Shown here: positions 1-5,996 of the stretch, one piece after another
How positions within the stretch are numbered: position 1 is the stretch's first letter
How the letters are laid out: each line of letters starts with the position of its first letter
Source of the DNA: DATHWB01 sp046565785
GTDB taxonomy: Bacteria; Actinomycetota; Acidimicrobiia; Spongiisociales; ZC4RG35
Reading direction: 5' to 3'
NCBI GenBank assembly: GCA_046565785.1
Contig: JBKHXZ010000099.1
Coordinates: 1 to 6,764, forward strand
DNA length: 6,764 bases
Made by a program: the position numbers and the translations under genes
Notes under the pieces: model-generated
Databases searched by the model: none
Seen by the model: the letters and a program-made list of their open reading frames with translations, nothing else
What the model was told of the DNA's origin: nothing

Positions 1-68
1 GTGCCGACACCCCACGGCACCACAGCGACAGCGTCGTGGCCGTTCCTGAGGATTCGGACGAGTCCTGA
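1..68 (+). CDS. 3' end of an upstream gene, unidentified (partial)
   Basis: The third forward frame is open from the left edge to a TGA at 66-68. Most of its 21 complete codons end in G or C, as in the real genes of this window. The visible tail is polar and acidic and ends PEDSDES. It is too short to assign to a family. In operons of this transporter class the gene just before the first permease is often the substrate-binding protein, so that is the natural guess, but nothing in these residues proves it. The stop codon lies inside the 3' arm of a hairpin. The first forward frame is also open, to a TAA at 118-120, but its codon pattern is poorer. Confidence 0.35.
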   Translation, partial: ADTPRHHSDSVVAVPEDSDES

Positions 69-73
69 GGAAC
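42..73 (+). other. imperfect inverted repeat (RNA hairpin) across the upstream stop codon
   Basis: The arms GTTCCTGAGGA (42-52) and TCCTGAGGAAC (63-73) pair at 10 of 11 positions with one G-G mismatch, around a 10-base loop. The TGA at 66-68 lies in the 3' arm. No run of T follows, so a classical intrinsic terminator is unlikely. A second, weaker stem follows at once: GGGCT at 81-85 with AGCCC at 92-96. Hairpins between a binding-protein gene and its permease genes often stabilise the upstream mRNA or lower downstream expression. That role is inferred here. Confidence 0.4.
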
Positions 74-191
74 CGTCAAGGGGCTGGGCGAAGCCCGGGG
101 GCAGGCGCTGGGTTCGGTAACATGCGCAGCCGCCAGCGGGCATACACCCCACAGGGCAAGATCCGTCGGTCTTTGGTGAGAGGAGGAATCG
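69..191 (+). other. non-coding gap before the permease genes
   Basis: About 120 bases without a convincing gene. It holds the 3' end of the hairpin at 42-73, a small stem at 81-96, and an AGGAGG Shine-Dalgarno site at 181-186, five bases before the ATG at 192. A TAACAT hexamer at 118-123 resembles a -10 box, but I see no matching -35 element, so I do not call a promoter. Fragments such as CCACAGGGCA (147-156) recall conserved parts of RNase P RNA, but the gap is far too short for that RNA. Confidence 0.5.
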
Positions 192-1370
192 ATGGCCCGC
201 TATTTCACGCGCCGCCTGCTGCAAATGGTGGTCCTGTTCCTCGTGTTCATCACGTTGACCTGGTTCCTTCTCTATGCCCTTCCCGGCGACATCGTCGCCC
301 AGAAGTTCGCCGGTAACCCGAACCTTCCGCCCGAGGCACGTCAGATCGCCATCGAACGCCTGGGTTTGGACAAGCCGATTCCCGTCCAGTTCGCCGACTA
401 CATGACGAAGTTCTTCCAAGGCGACTTGGGATACTCGTTCAACCAGTATCCGCGGCCGGTTACCGACATCATCGGCGAACGGCTCCCCAGAACGATCGTG
501 CTGTTCCTCACCGCCCTGGTGACCTACTACTGGGCCGGCTTCATCGCCGGCAAATACCTGGCGTGGCGGCGGGGCAAACGGGGAGAGATGGCCATCACCA
601 TCGGCGGCGTCGGGCTCTTCACGGTGTTCTACCCGTGGTTCGCCCTGGTGATGATCTGGCTGTTCGCCGCCAAGCTCGGCTGGCTGCCCATCTCCAAGTT
701 CCTCGACCCCACCGAGTGGCGTCAGGCCCCGTACACCGCCAACGAAGTCTTCATGCGGCTCTTCTGGACCGTCGCTGTCACTTCGGCGTTGCTCTTCACC
801 GCCCAGATCGTCGCCGGGAAGCTACGCGACCATCGTGTGGCCAGACTGGTCCGGTTCGGCGGGACGGCCGCGGTCATCGCCGGATTTCTCTACTACTGGT
901 GGGGGACCGAGGCCGGAGTTGCCATGCGGGTGTACGCCGGAGACATCGCCGAGCATCTGCTGTTGCCGGTCGGGGTCCTCACCCTGGTGAACTTCGCCGG
1001 GATCATGCTGCTCACCCGCAGTTCCATGCTGGAGACGATGAGCGAAGACTTCATCCTCACTGCCCGAGCCAAGGGCCTCAGCGAAAAGGACGTTCGGGAC
1101 AAACATGCCGCCCGAACCGCCTTGCTGCCGGTCACCACGTCATTGGTGCTGGCGGTGGCCACAGTGTTGGACGGGGGAATCATCACCGAAACTGTCTTCT
1201 CCTGGCCGGGGATGGGGGAGATCCTGGTGACCTCGGTCACCAGCGAGGACATCCCCGTGGCCGTTGCCGCCTTCTCCTTCATCGGCGTGCTTGCCCTCGT
1301 TGGACACTTCATCGTCGACATGCTGTACGGCGTCTTGGACCCTCGCATCCGGGTGTCGGGATCGAACTAG
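192..1370 (+). CDS. oppB: ABC transporter permease, OppB/DppB family, with extra membrane segments
   Basis: One of two channel subunits of a peptide/nickel/oligosaccharide-type ABC importer in the cytoplasmic membrane. The 392-residue product opens with the family pattern: a basic start, a membrane helix at about 9-30, then a short motif around ALPGD and an extracytoplasmic region with RLGLDKP and GDLGYS. The EAA loop that docks on the ATPases is at about 290-313 (TARAKGL, then LLP), and the end is VLDPRIR. Family members usually have six helices in roughly 305-340 residues. This one has about 50 more between helix 3 (about 135-160) and the helix at about 255-275, including two further hydrophobic stretches at about 190-209 and 222-238. 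An even number of added helices keeps the EAA loop cytoplasmic. The ATG is fixed by AGGAGG five bases upstream. The next permease gene starts 12 bases after the stop. The substrate cannot be read from the sequence, so opp is a family label. Confidence 0.9.
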   Translation: MARYFTRRLLQMVVLFLVFITLTWFLLYALPGDIVAQKFAGNPNLPPEARQIAIERLGLDKPIPVQFADYMTKFFQGDLGYSFNQYPRPVTDIIGERLPRTIVLFLTALVTYYWAGFIAGKYLAWRRGKRGEMAITIGGVGLFTVFYPWFALVMIWLFAAKLGWLPISKFLDPTEWRQAPYTANEVFMRLFWTVAVTSALLFTAQIVAGKLRDHRVARLVRFGGTAAVIAGFLYYWWGTEAGVAMRVYAGDIAEHLLLPVGVLTLVNFAGIMLLTRSSMLETMSEDFILTARAKGLSEKDVRDKHAARTALLPVTTSLVLAVATVLDGGIITETVFSWPGMGEILVTSVTSEDIPVAVAAFSFIGVLALVGHFIVDMLYGVLDPRIRVSGSN

Positions 1371-1382
1371 GAGACCATCGCA

Positions 1383-2501
1383 GTGACCGACCTGCTCCAA
1401 ACCCCCGACCTTCCAGACGACGCTCCCGAGGAGCGGATCAAGGATGCCGTCCGCACCGACTCGCTGTGGCGCATCCGTTGGACACTCTTCCGACGTTCGT
1501 TCAAGGCGAACTGGAAGCTGTTCCGTTCCAACGCGGTCGGGCTCATCGGCCTCGCCATCATCGCGCTGTTCGGGCTCGCCGCCATCCTCCCTTCGATCTT
1601 CTTCGCTACCGGCTATTGGACTCCTGCCGTTTACGACCCGGTGACCGGCCTCGAACCCAATCCGCCCACGGTGGAGGTGACGCTGGTCGCCGAGAAGACC
1701 GACCCCCTCACCCAGATCGACCTGCGTGACCTGATCCTCGACCAGCGGATCCCCCAGGATCTCCAGATCGGCGAGACCTTCGAGCGTCCGTTGCAGCCCG
1801 CGCCGCCCGACTCCCGCCACTGGCTGGGAACCGACCCACTAGGCCGCGACATCATGTCCCAGCTCATGCACGGCGCACGCGCCGCCTTCGGCCTCGGATT
1901 CATCGCCGCCACGGTGACCGTGGTCATCGCCACCATGGTCGGATCGATCGCCGCCTACTTCGGCGGTGCACTCGATTCGTTCTTCATGCGTCTCGCCGAT
2001 CTGCTGATCATGATCCCCGCCCTGGCCGTGCTGATCGTGCTGGGCGCCATCATCCGGTTCGAGTTGTGGCACCTGGCCCTGGTAATCGGACTCCTCGGCG
2101 GCTTCGGCGGGACCGCCATCGTCCTCAAGTCCCAGGCCCTGGCGGTCAAGGTGAAGCCGTTCATCGATGCGGCGCGAGTCGCCGGGGGGAGTCACAGCCA
2201 CATCATCTTCAGTCATCTGGTCCCCAACGTGATGCCGCTCAGTTTCCTCTACATGATGTTCACAGTGACCGCCGCCATCCAGAGCGAGGCGACGCTGTCG
2301 TTCCTCGGGCTCCTCAACGTCAAGACGTCGTGGGGTCTGATGATCAACCTTGCCAACACCGAGGGGTACCTGCTGCAAGGCGGGACCTACTGGTGGATGG
2401 TGTTCCCCGCCGGATTGGCGGTGACCCTGTTGGCCGCGGCCTTCTTCTTGGTGGGCCGCGCCATGGACGAAGTGATCAACCCCAGGCTGAGGAGACGTTG
2501 A
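1383..2501 (+). CDS. oppC: ABC transporter permease, OppC/DppC family
   Basis: Second channel subunit of the importer, expected to pair with the OppB-like protein. The GTG start is supported by AGGAGA at 1369-1374, eight bases upstream and overlapping the oppB stop. The product has 372 residues. A charged cytoplasmic N-terminus of about 48 residues leads into helix 1 (about 51-74). The family signature HWLGTDPLGRD is at 146-156, followed by helices at about 166-192, 202-222, 228-250, 286-308 and 337-358. The EAA loop is at about 262-281 (DAARVAG, then LVPN). The stretch between helix 1 and HWLGTD (about 75-145) is longer than usual and hydrophilic, with Pro and Asp. It lies outside the membrane and could touch the binding protein. 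The C-terminus ends in INPRLRRR. The opp label is by family only. Confidence 0.91.
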   Translation: MTDLLQTPDLPDDAPEERIKDAVRTDSLWRIRWTLFRRSFKANWKLFRSNAVGLIGLAIIALFGLAAILPSIFFATGYWTPAVYDPVTGLEPNPPTVEVTLVAEKTDPLTQIDLRDLILDQRIPQDLQIGETFERPLQPAPPDSRHWLGTDPLGRDIMSQLMHGARAAFGLGFIAATVTVVIATMVGSIAAYFGGALDSFFMRLADLLIMIPALAVLIVLGAIIRFELWHLALVIGLLGGFGGTAIVLKSQALAVKVKPFIDAARVAGGSHSHIIFSHLVPNVMPLSFLYMMFTVTAAIQSEATLSFLGLLNVKTSWGLMINLANTEGYLLQGGTYWWMVFPAGLAVTLLAAAFFLVGRAMDEVINPRLRRR

Positions 2502-2542
2502 GAATCCATGTGCCCAATTCCTGAGTCGCTGAGGCGCGTTCC

Positions 2543-3538
2543 ATGAGCCGGCCGTTGCTCGAGGTCGACCACCTCGTCATGAATTACAAGACCGACAAAG
2601 GCGACGTCTCCGCAGTAGAAGACGTCACTTTCACCTTGCACTCCGGTGAGGCCCTGGGCCTCGTCGGCGAGTCCGGATGCGGCAAGACTTCCATCGCCAT
2701 GTCGCTACTCCGGCTCGTGGCCGACAACGCCGAATTCAAATCCGGAGAGATCCGCCTCGAAGGCACCAACCTGCTGACGCTGAGCGAATCCGAGATGCGT
2801 CAGCGCCGGTGGAGCGACATCTCGATGGTGTTCCAAGGTGCCATGAACGCCTGGAACCCGGTGTACCGGGTCGGAGATCAGATTCGCGAGGCGATGGACC
2901 TCCATTTCCGGCCGCGGCTGTCCGCGGCCGAGTCCAACGACCGGATCGAGCGTCTCTTCCACCTGGTCGGGCTCAACCCGGCCATGGCCGAGCGGTACCC
3001 CCACGAATTCTCAGGCGGTATGCGACAGCGGGCGATCATCGCCATGGCCCTGTCGTGCGACCCGAAGGTGATCATCGCCGACGAACCGACGACCGCCCTC
3101 GATGTGATCGTGCAAGATCAGATCCTGCAGGAGCTGAAGAAGATCCAGGCCGAACTCGGTATGTCGATCATCTACATCTCCCACGACATCGCCGTCATCG
3201 CCGAAGTCACCGACACCATCGGCGTCATGTATGCCGGAAAGCTGGTCGAGATCGGGCCCACCAGAGAGGTCTTCGCCCGTCCTCGCCACCCGTATGCCTT
3301 CCTGCTGCTCTCCTCGACGCCCTCGGTCACCGGTCCGCGGCGCAAGCTGGCACCGCTGGAAGGGGAACCGCCCAACCTGTTGGACCCTCCCTCCGGGTGC
3401 CGTTTCAATCCGCGCTGTCCGTGGGCCACCGATCAATGCCGTACCGACGAACCACCGCCGGAAGACATCGGCGGCGGGCACCTGGTCGCATGTTGGAACT
3501 GGCAAGAGGTTCCCGAAATCGGAGCGTTGATCAAATGA
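2543..3538 (+). CDS. oppD: ABC transporter ATP-binding protein, OppD/DppD family, with cysteine-rich C-terminal domain
   Basis: ATPase that powers the importer from the cytoplasmic face. All nucleotide-binding elements are intact in the 331 residues: Walker A GESGCGKT at 42-49, Q-loop glutamine 98 in VFQGAMNAWNP, signature FSGGMRQR at 156-163, Walker B VIIADEP with catalytic Glu181, D-loop TALD at 184-187, and switch histidine 214. The C-terminal oligopeptide-transporter domain has four cysteines at 286, 292, 299 and 317, in CRFNPRC, DQC and VAC. This set binds a [4Fe-4S] cluster in the mycobacterial OppD-type ATPase. The ATG at 2543 has GAGG at 2531-2534, eight bases upstream. The gap after oppC is 41 bases, the largest inside the transporter block. 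The stop overlaps the oppF start in ATGA, so the two ATPases are probably translated together and work as a heterodimer. Confidence 0.93.
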   Translation: MSRPLLEVDHLVMNYKTDKGDVSAVEDVTFTLHSGEALGLVGESGCGKTSIAMSLLRLVADNAEFKSGEIRLEGTNLLTLSESEMRQRRWSDISMVFQGAMNAWNPVYRVGDQIREAMDLHFRPRLSAAESNDRIERLFHLVGLNPAMAERYPHEFSGGMRQRAIIAMALSCDPKVIIADEPTTALDVIVQDQILQELKKIQAELGMSIIYISHDIAVIAEVTDTIGVMYAGKLVEIGPTREVFARPRHPYAFLLLSSTPSVTGPRRKLAPLEGEPPNLLDPPSGCRFNPRCPWATDQCRTDEPPPEDIGGGHLVACWNWQEVPEIGALIK

Positions 3539-4542
3539 GCCAGCCACTCGTCAAAGTCGGCGGGCTCACCAAGCTCTTCCCGGTGTCCCGCGGCATGTTC
3601 CGCAAGCCGGTGGACTTCATCCACGCCGTCGACGGCATCTCCTTCGAGATCGCCCCCGGCGAGTCCCTCGGGTTGGTTGGAGAATCCGGATGCGGCAAGT
3701 CGACCACCGGACGCATGCTGGTGCGGCTGACCGACGCCACCAGCGGACAGATCCTGTTGGGCGACTCGTCCGGGTCCGACGACCTGGTCGACGTCGCCCA
3801 CATCGACGACTCCGACATGGGCAAGTTCCGTCGCCGTGTGCAGATGATCTTCCAAGATCCGTACGAGTCGATGAACCCCAGGCGGACGGTCTTCGAGACC
3901 GTGTCCGAACCCCTCGCCGTGCAGAACATCGGCACACTGCACGAGCGCGAGGAACGGGTCAGCGACATGCTCCAACTGGTGGGCCTGACTCCGCCAGAGA
4001 CCTTCCTCTTCCGTTACCCCCACGAGCTGTCAGGCGGGCAGCGCCAGCGGGTCGCCATCGCCCGGGCACTCGTGCTCGACCCCAGCTTCGTGGTCGCCGA
4101 CGAGCCCACCTCGATGCTCGACGTGTCCATCCGCATCTCGATCATGGACTTGATGTTGAAGCTCGCCGACGAGTTCAACGTCTCGTACCTCTACATCACC
4201 CACGACCTGGCGGTCGCCCGGTACATGTGCGATCGGATCGCGGTGATGTATCTGGGCAAGATCGTCGAGATCGGCGACACCGAGGAGATCCTCGGCAATC
4301 CTCAGCACCCGTACACCCGCGCGTTGCTCTCCGCGGTTCCGGTGCCCGACCCGAGCTTCGAAAAACCCGAAGTCGAGATCCTCGGCGGCATCACCAAGGC
4401 GATCAATCCGCCCGCCCGGTGCCGCTTCATCGATCGATGCCCGTGGGCCCAGCCGATCTGCGAAACCGAGGATCATCCTCCGTTGGAGGACAAGGGCGGC
4501 GGGCACTTCGTCGCATGCCACCTGGTCGAGAAGACAGCCTGA
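3535..4542 (+). CDS. oppF: ABC transporter ATP-binding protein, OppF/DppF family
   Basis: Partner ATPase of the OppD-like protein. The frame is open far upstream, but homology begins at the ATG at 3535 (MSQPLVKVGGLTKLFPV), which overlaps the oppD stop in ATGA and has GGAG at 3521-3524. That gives 335 residues. Walker A GESGCGKS is at 49-56, Q-loop Gln107 in IFQDPYESMNP, signature LSGGQRQR at 165-172, Walker B FVVADEP with Glu190, and H-loop His223 in ITHDLAV. The N-terminal insert containing the FRKPVDFIHAVDG stretch is typical of the F-type subunit. The D-loop reads TSMLD rather than the common SALD. I recall that variant from F-type ATPases of oligosaccharide-type systems, but this is weak evidence for the substrate. 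The C-terminal cysteines 296, 302, 309 and 328 match the spacing pattern of the partner, so a second Fe-S site is possible. Confidence 0.93.
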   Translation: MSQPLVKVGGLTKLFPVSRGMFRKPVDFIHAVDGISFEIAPGESLGLVGESGCGKSTTGRMLVRLTDATSGQILLGDSSGSDDLVDVAHIDDSDMGKFRRRVQMIFQDPYESMNPRRTVFETVSEPLAVQNIGTLHEREERVSDMLQLVGLTPPETFLFRYPHELSGGQRQRVAIARALVLDPSFVVADEPTSMLDVSIRISIMDLMLKLADEFNVSYLYITHDLAVARYMCDRIAVMYLGKIVEIGDTEEILGNPQHPYTRALLSAVPVPDPSFEKPEVEILGGITKAINPPARCRFIDRCPWAQPICETEDHPPLEDKGGGHFVACHLVEKTA

Positions 4543-5123
4543 GTAGTCCTCCGCCCTCGCCCTCGCGGAACAACCGCATCCTCACGCTCCCGAACGCCAT
4601 CTCGTTTGCGCGCCTCGCTGCCGTGCCGTACTTCTGGTACGTGCTGGTGGCCGAAGACCGCATTGGGCTGGCGGCGGCACTGATCTTCATCATCGGATCG
4701 ACCGACTGGGTCGACGGATACCTGGCTCGGCGACTCTCCCAGGAGTCCGAAGTCGGCGCCTTCCTCGACCCGCTAGCGGACCGGCTGATGATCGCCTCCG
4801 CCGTGCTCGGAGGGCTGCTGGTGGGCGTTCTCCCGCCGGTGATCGGCCTACCTTTGATCGCCCGGGAGGTGCTGGTGGCAGTCGGCGCCCTCTACCTGGC
4901 GGCGCGGGGTGGCGGGCACATCGAGGTTCGGTACCTGGGCAAACTGGCGACGTTCCTCCTGTACGGGGCGATTCCGTCGTTCTACCTGACCGCCGCCGAC
5001 ATCCTGCCGTGGATCTTCGGTACGGCTGCCTGGCTCAGTGGCGTGGTCGGACTGGTTCTGTACTGGGTCGTGGCAGTGCAATACGCCACCGACATCCGAC
5101 GGAACCTCGCCTCCCATCCGTGA
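4515..5123 (+). CDS. pgsA: CDP-alcohol phosphatidyltransferase (phosphatidylglycerophosphate synthase-like, PgsA2 type)
   Basis: Membrane enzyme that moves a phosphatidyl group from a CDP-lipid to an alcohol. The complete family motif D-x2-DG-x2-AR-x8-G-x3-D-x3-D is at residues 64-89 (D64, D67, G68, A71, R72, G81, D85, D89). These residues bind the divalent metals and the CDP moiety. Roughly six hydrophobic segments follow the LTLPNAISFAR entry at 23-33, and the length of 202 residues is normal. The LGKLATFLLYGAIP stretch near 141-154 resembles the actinobacterial Rv1822-like (PgsA2) group. Actinobacteria also use this fold for cardiolipin and phosphatidylinositol phosphate synthases, so the acceptor alcohol is open. 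The chosen ATG at 4515 overlaps oppF by 28 bases. A CTG at 4539, overlapping the oppF stop with GAGAAG at 4527-4532 upstream, would give 194 residues and is a serious alternative. Confidence 0.82.
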   Translation: MPPGREDSLSSPPPSPSRNNRILTLPNAISFARLAAVPYFWYVLVAEDRIGLAAALIFIIGSTDWVDGYLARRLSQESEVGAFLDPLADRLMIASAVLGGLLVGVLPPVIGLPLIAREVLVAVGALYLAARGGGHIEVRYLGKLATFLLYGAIPSFYLTAADILPWIFGTAAWLSGVVGLVLYWVVAVQYATDIRRNLASHP

Positions 5124-5135
5124 ACCGTCCCCGGC

Positions 5136-5148
5136 TACCATCGCCGTC
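5136..5148 (+). promoter_or_regulatory. possible -10 element for leaderless transcription of gcvH
   Basis: TACCAT at 5136-5141 fits the actinobacterial TAnnnT consensus. It ends seven bases before the ATG at 5149, so transcription from this box would start on or next to the A of the start codon. No Shine-Dalgarno sequence is visible before gcvH, which is what a leaderless mRNA needs. I see no convincing -35 box, and these are often weak in such promoters. The reading rests on one hexamer and its spacing. Confidence 0.45.
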
Positions 5149-5523
5149 ATGCAGTTCCCCGACGACCTGATCTACACCGAGGAGCACGAGTGGCTGCGGC
5201 CGACCGAAGGTCGCCGCTTCCGGCTGGGAATCACCGACTACGCCCAAGACCAGCTCGGCGACATCGTTTTCGTCGAGCTCCCTGAGGCCGGTGCAAGCGT
5301 GGACGCCGGAGGCCTTCTCGCGGAAGTCGAAAGCACCAAGTCGGTGGGGGAGGTGTACGCCCCGGTCGCCGGAACGGTGGTGGCGGTGAACACTGCCGTC
5401 ACCGAACAGCCCGAGCTGGTGAACTCCGATCCCTACGGCGATGGCTGGCTGGTGGAAATGGAAGCCGCCGACGACCTGCCCGAGTTCCTCGATGCGACCG
5501 CCTACCGGGCGCTCACCGAGTAG
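5149..5523 (+). CDS. gcvH: glycine cleavage system H protein
   Basis: Small cytoplasmic carrier whose lipoyl arm shuttles the methylamine group from the P protein to the T protein and is re-oxidised by the L protein. The 124 residues match family length end to end: YTEEHEW near the start (9-15), GITDYAQDQLGDIVFVELP in the middle (27-45), and the lipoylation site ESTKSVGEVYAP with Lys64 as the modified residue. The C-terminal part has the usual NSDPYGDGWL (92-101). The frame is open further upstream, but homology begins at the ATG at 5149. The gap from pgsA is only 25 bases, with no Shine-Dalgarno site and a TAnnnT box instead. The P, T and L genes are not in the window. In mycobacteria gcvH also sits directly before garA, which supports the block assignment. 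Confidence 0.95.
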   Translation: MQFPDDLIYTEEHEWLRPTEGRRFRLGITDYAQDQLGDIVFVELPEAGASVDAGGLLAEVESTKSVGEVYAPVAGTVVAVNTAVTEQPELVNSDPYGDGWLVEMEAADDLPEFLDATAYRALTE

Positions 5524-5530
5524 GTGATCC
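5522..5530 (+). promoter_or_regulatory. unusual ribosome binding site of the FHA gene, overlapping the gcvH stop
   Basis: AGGTGATCC can pair with the stretch GGATCACCT conserved near the 3' end of bacterial 16S rRNA. It is shifted toward the start codon compared with a classic AGGAGG. It begins inside the gcvH stop codon (TAG, 5521-5523). Two ATG codons in tandem follow at 5538 and 5541. The overlap suggests that translation of the FHA protein is tied to termination on gcvH. Read from the sequence alone, so moderate certainty. Confidence 0.4.
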
Positions 5531-5537
5531 ACCCGTC

Positions 5538-5996
5538 ATGATGCGCTGTCCGAACTGTGAGACCGAACTCGGTTCCGGCGTGTCCACGTGCCCTGCGTGC
5601 GGGACCCACATCGAAGCAGACCCCACCGTGGTCTTCGTCCCGGTGTCCGATCATCATCCCGCCCTCTCGCCGGAAGAGGCCGCAGACGTCACCGGGTTCG
5701 ACGGATACGCCCTCGTCGTAGAACGCGGCCCCCGTGCGGGGATGACCTTCGTGCTGCACCCGGGGTCGACGACCGTCGGACGTCACCCCGACTCCGACAT
5801 CTTCCTCGACGACGTCACGGTGTCCCGACACCATTGTCGGTTCAGTGCCGGCCCGGACGGCCTGGTCGTGGAGGATGCCGGCTCGACCAACGGAACCTAC
5901 GTCAACGGTGAGCGGGTGGACACGCACACCTTGTCCCCCGGGGACGAAGTCCTCATCGGTCGGTTCCATCTGATCGTTGCGCACGGAGATGGCTGA
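5538..5996 (+). CDS. garA: GarA/OdhI-type FHA domain protein with N-terminal zinc ribbon
   Basis: Probable cytoplasmic phospho-switch that binds and tunes enzymes at the 2-oxoglutarate/glutamate branch point. That is the known role of GarA in mycobacteria and OdhI in corynebacteria, and is inferred here. The FHA domain covers about 57-148 of 152 residues. Its core GRHPDSDIFLDDVTVSR (81-97) is, from memory, the same as in M. tuberculosis GarA. The phosphothreonine-binding residues Arg82, Ser96, Arg97 and the pair Asn118-Gly119 are present. Residues 4-21 form a zinc ribbon (CPNC, then CPAC: Cys4, 7, 18, 21), absent from mycobacterial GarA. Thr30 in DPTVVF may match the kinase site in the GarA motif ETTSVF, as the TxVF pattern and distance to the FHA core are similar. 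ATG 5538 is used; a second ATG follows at 5541. The position between gcvH and an FtsR-like regulator supports orthology. Confidence 0.85.
   Translation: MMRCPNCETELGSGVSTCPACGTHIEADPTVVFVPVSDHHPALSPEEAADVTGFDGYALVVERGPRAGMTFVLHPGSTTVGRHPDSDIFLDDVTVSRHHCRFSAGPDGLVVEDAGSTNGTYVNGERVDTHTLSPGDEVLIGRFHLIVAHGDG

Noticed and set aside
42..73. Rho-independent terminator
   Set aside because: The stem is imperfect and not followed by a T-run, and it lies across the stop codon rather than after it.
60..190. Possible RNase P RNA or other structured RNA gene before oppB
   Set aside because: Short matches such as GAGGAAC and CCACAGGGCA recall RNase P, but the gap is about 120 bases, the order of elements is wrong and the long pairing regions are missing.
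122..316. Small frame with an ATG at 122
   Set aside because: It overlaps the start of the well-supported oppB gene out of frame, has no ribosome site, and its translation resembles a shadow frame.
1140..1820. Long minus-strand open frames, here and at 1839-2378, 3011-3547, 3433-4023, 5502-6086 and 5953-6723
   Set aside because: All lie antisense to strongly conserved genes, with no recognisable domains. They arise because high GC at third codon positions removes stops on the other strand.
2677..3534. Long upstream extension of the oppF frame across oppD
   Set aside because: It runs out of frame through a fully conserved ATPase gene, is rich in Arg, Pro and His as GC-rich shadow frames are, and homology begins only at the ATG at 3535.
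3690..4514. Long upstream extension of the phosphatidyltransferase frame across oppF
   Set aside because: Shadow frame of oppF with Arg-rich low-complexity translation; the family fold starts after about 4575.
5038..5148. Upstream extension of the gcvH frame inside pgsA
   Set aside because: GcvH proteins start with a short segment before the EHEW motif, which fits the ATG at 5149; the extension would overlap the end of pgsA.
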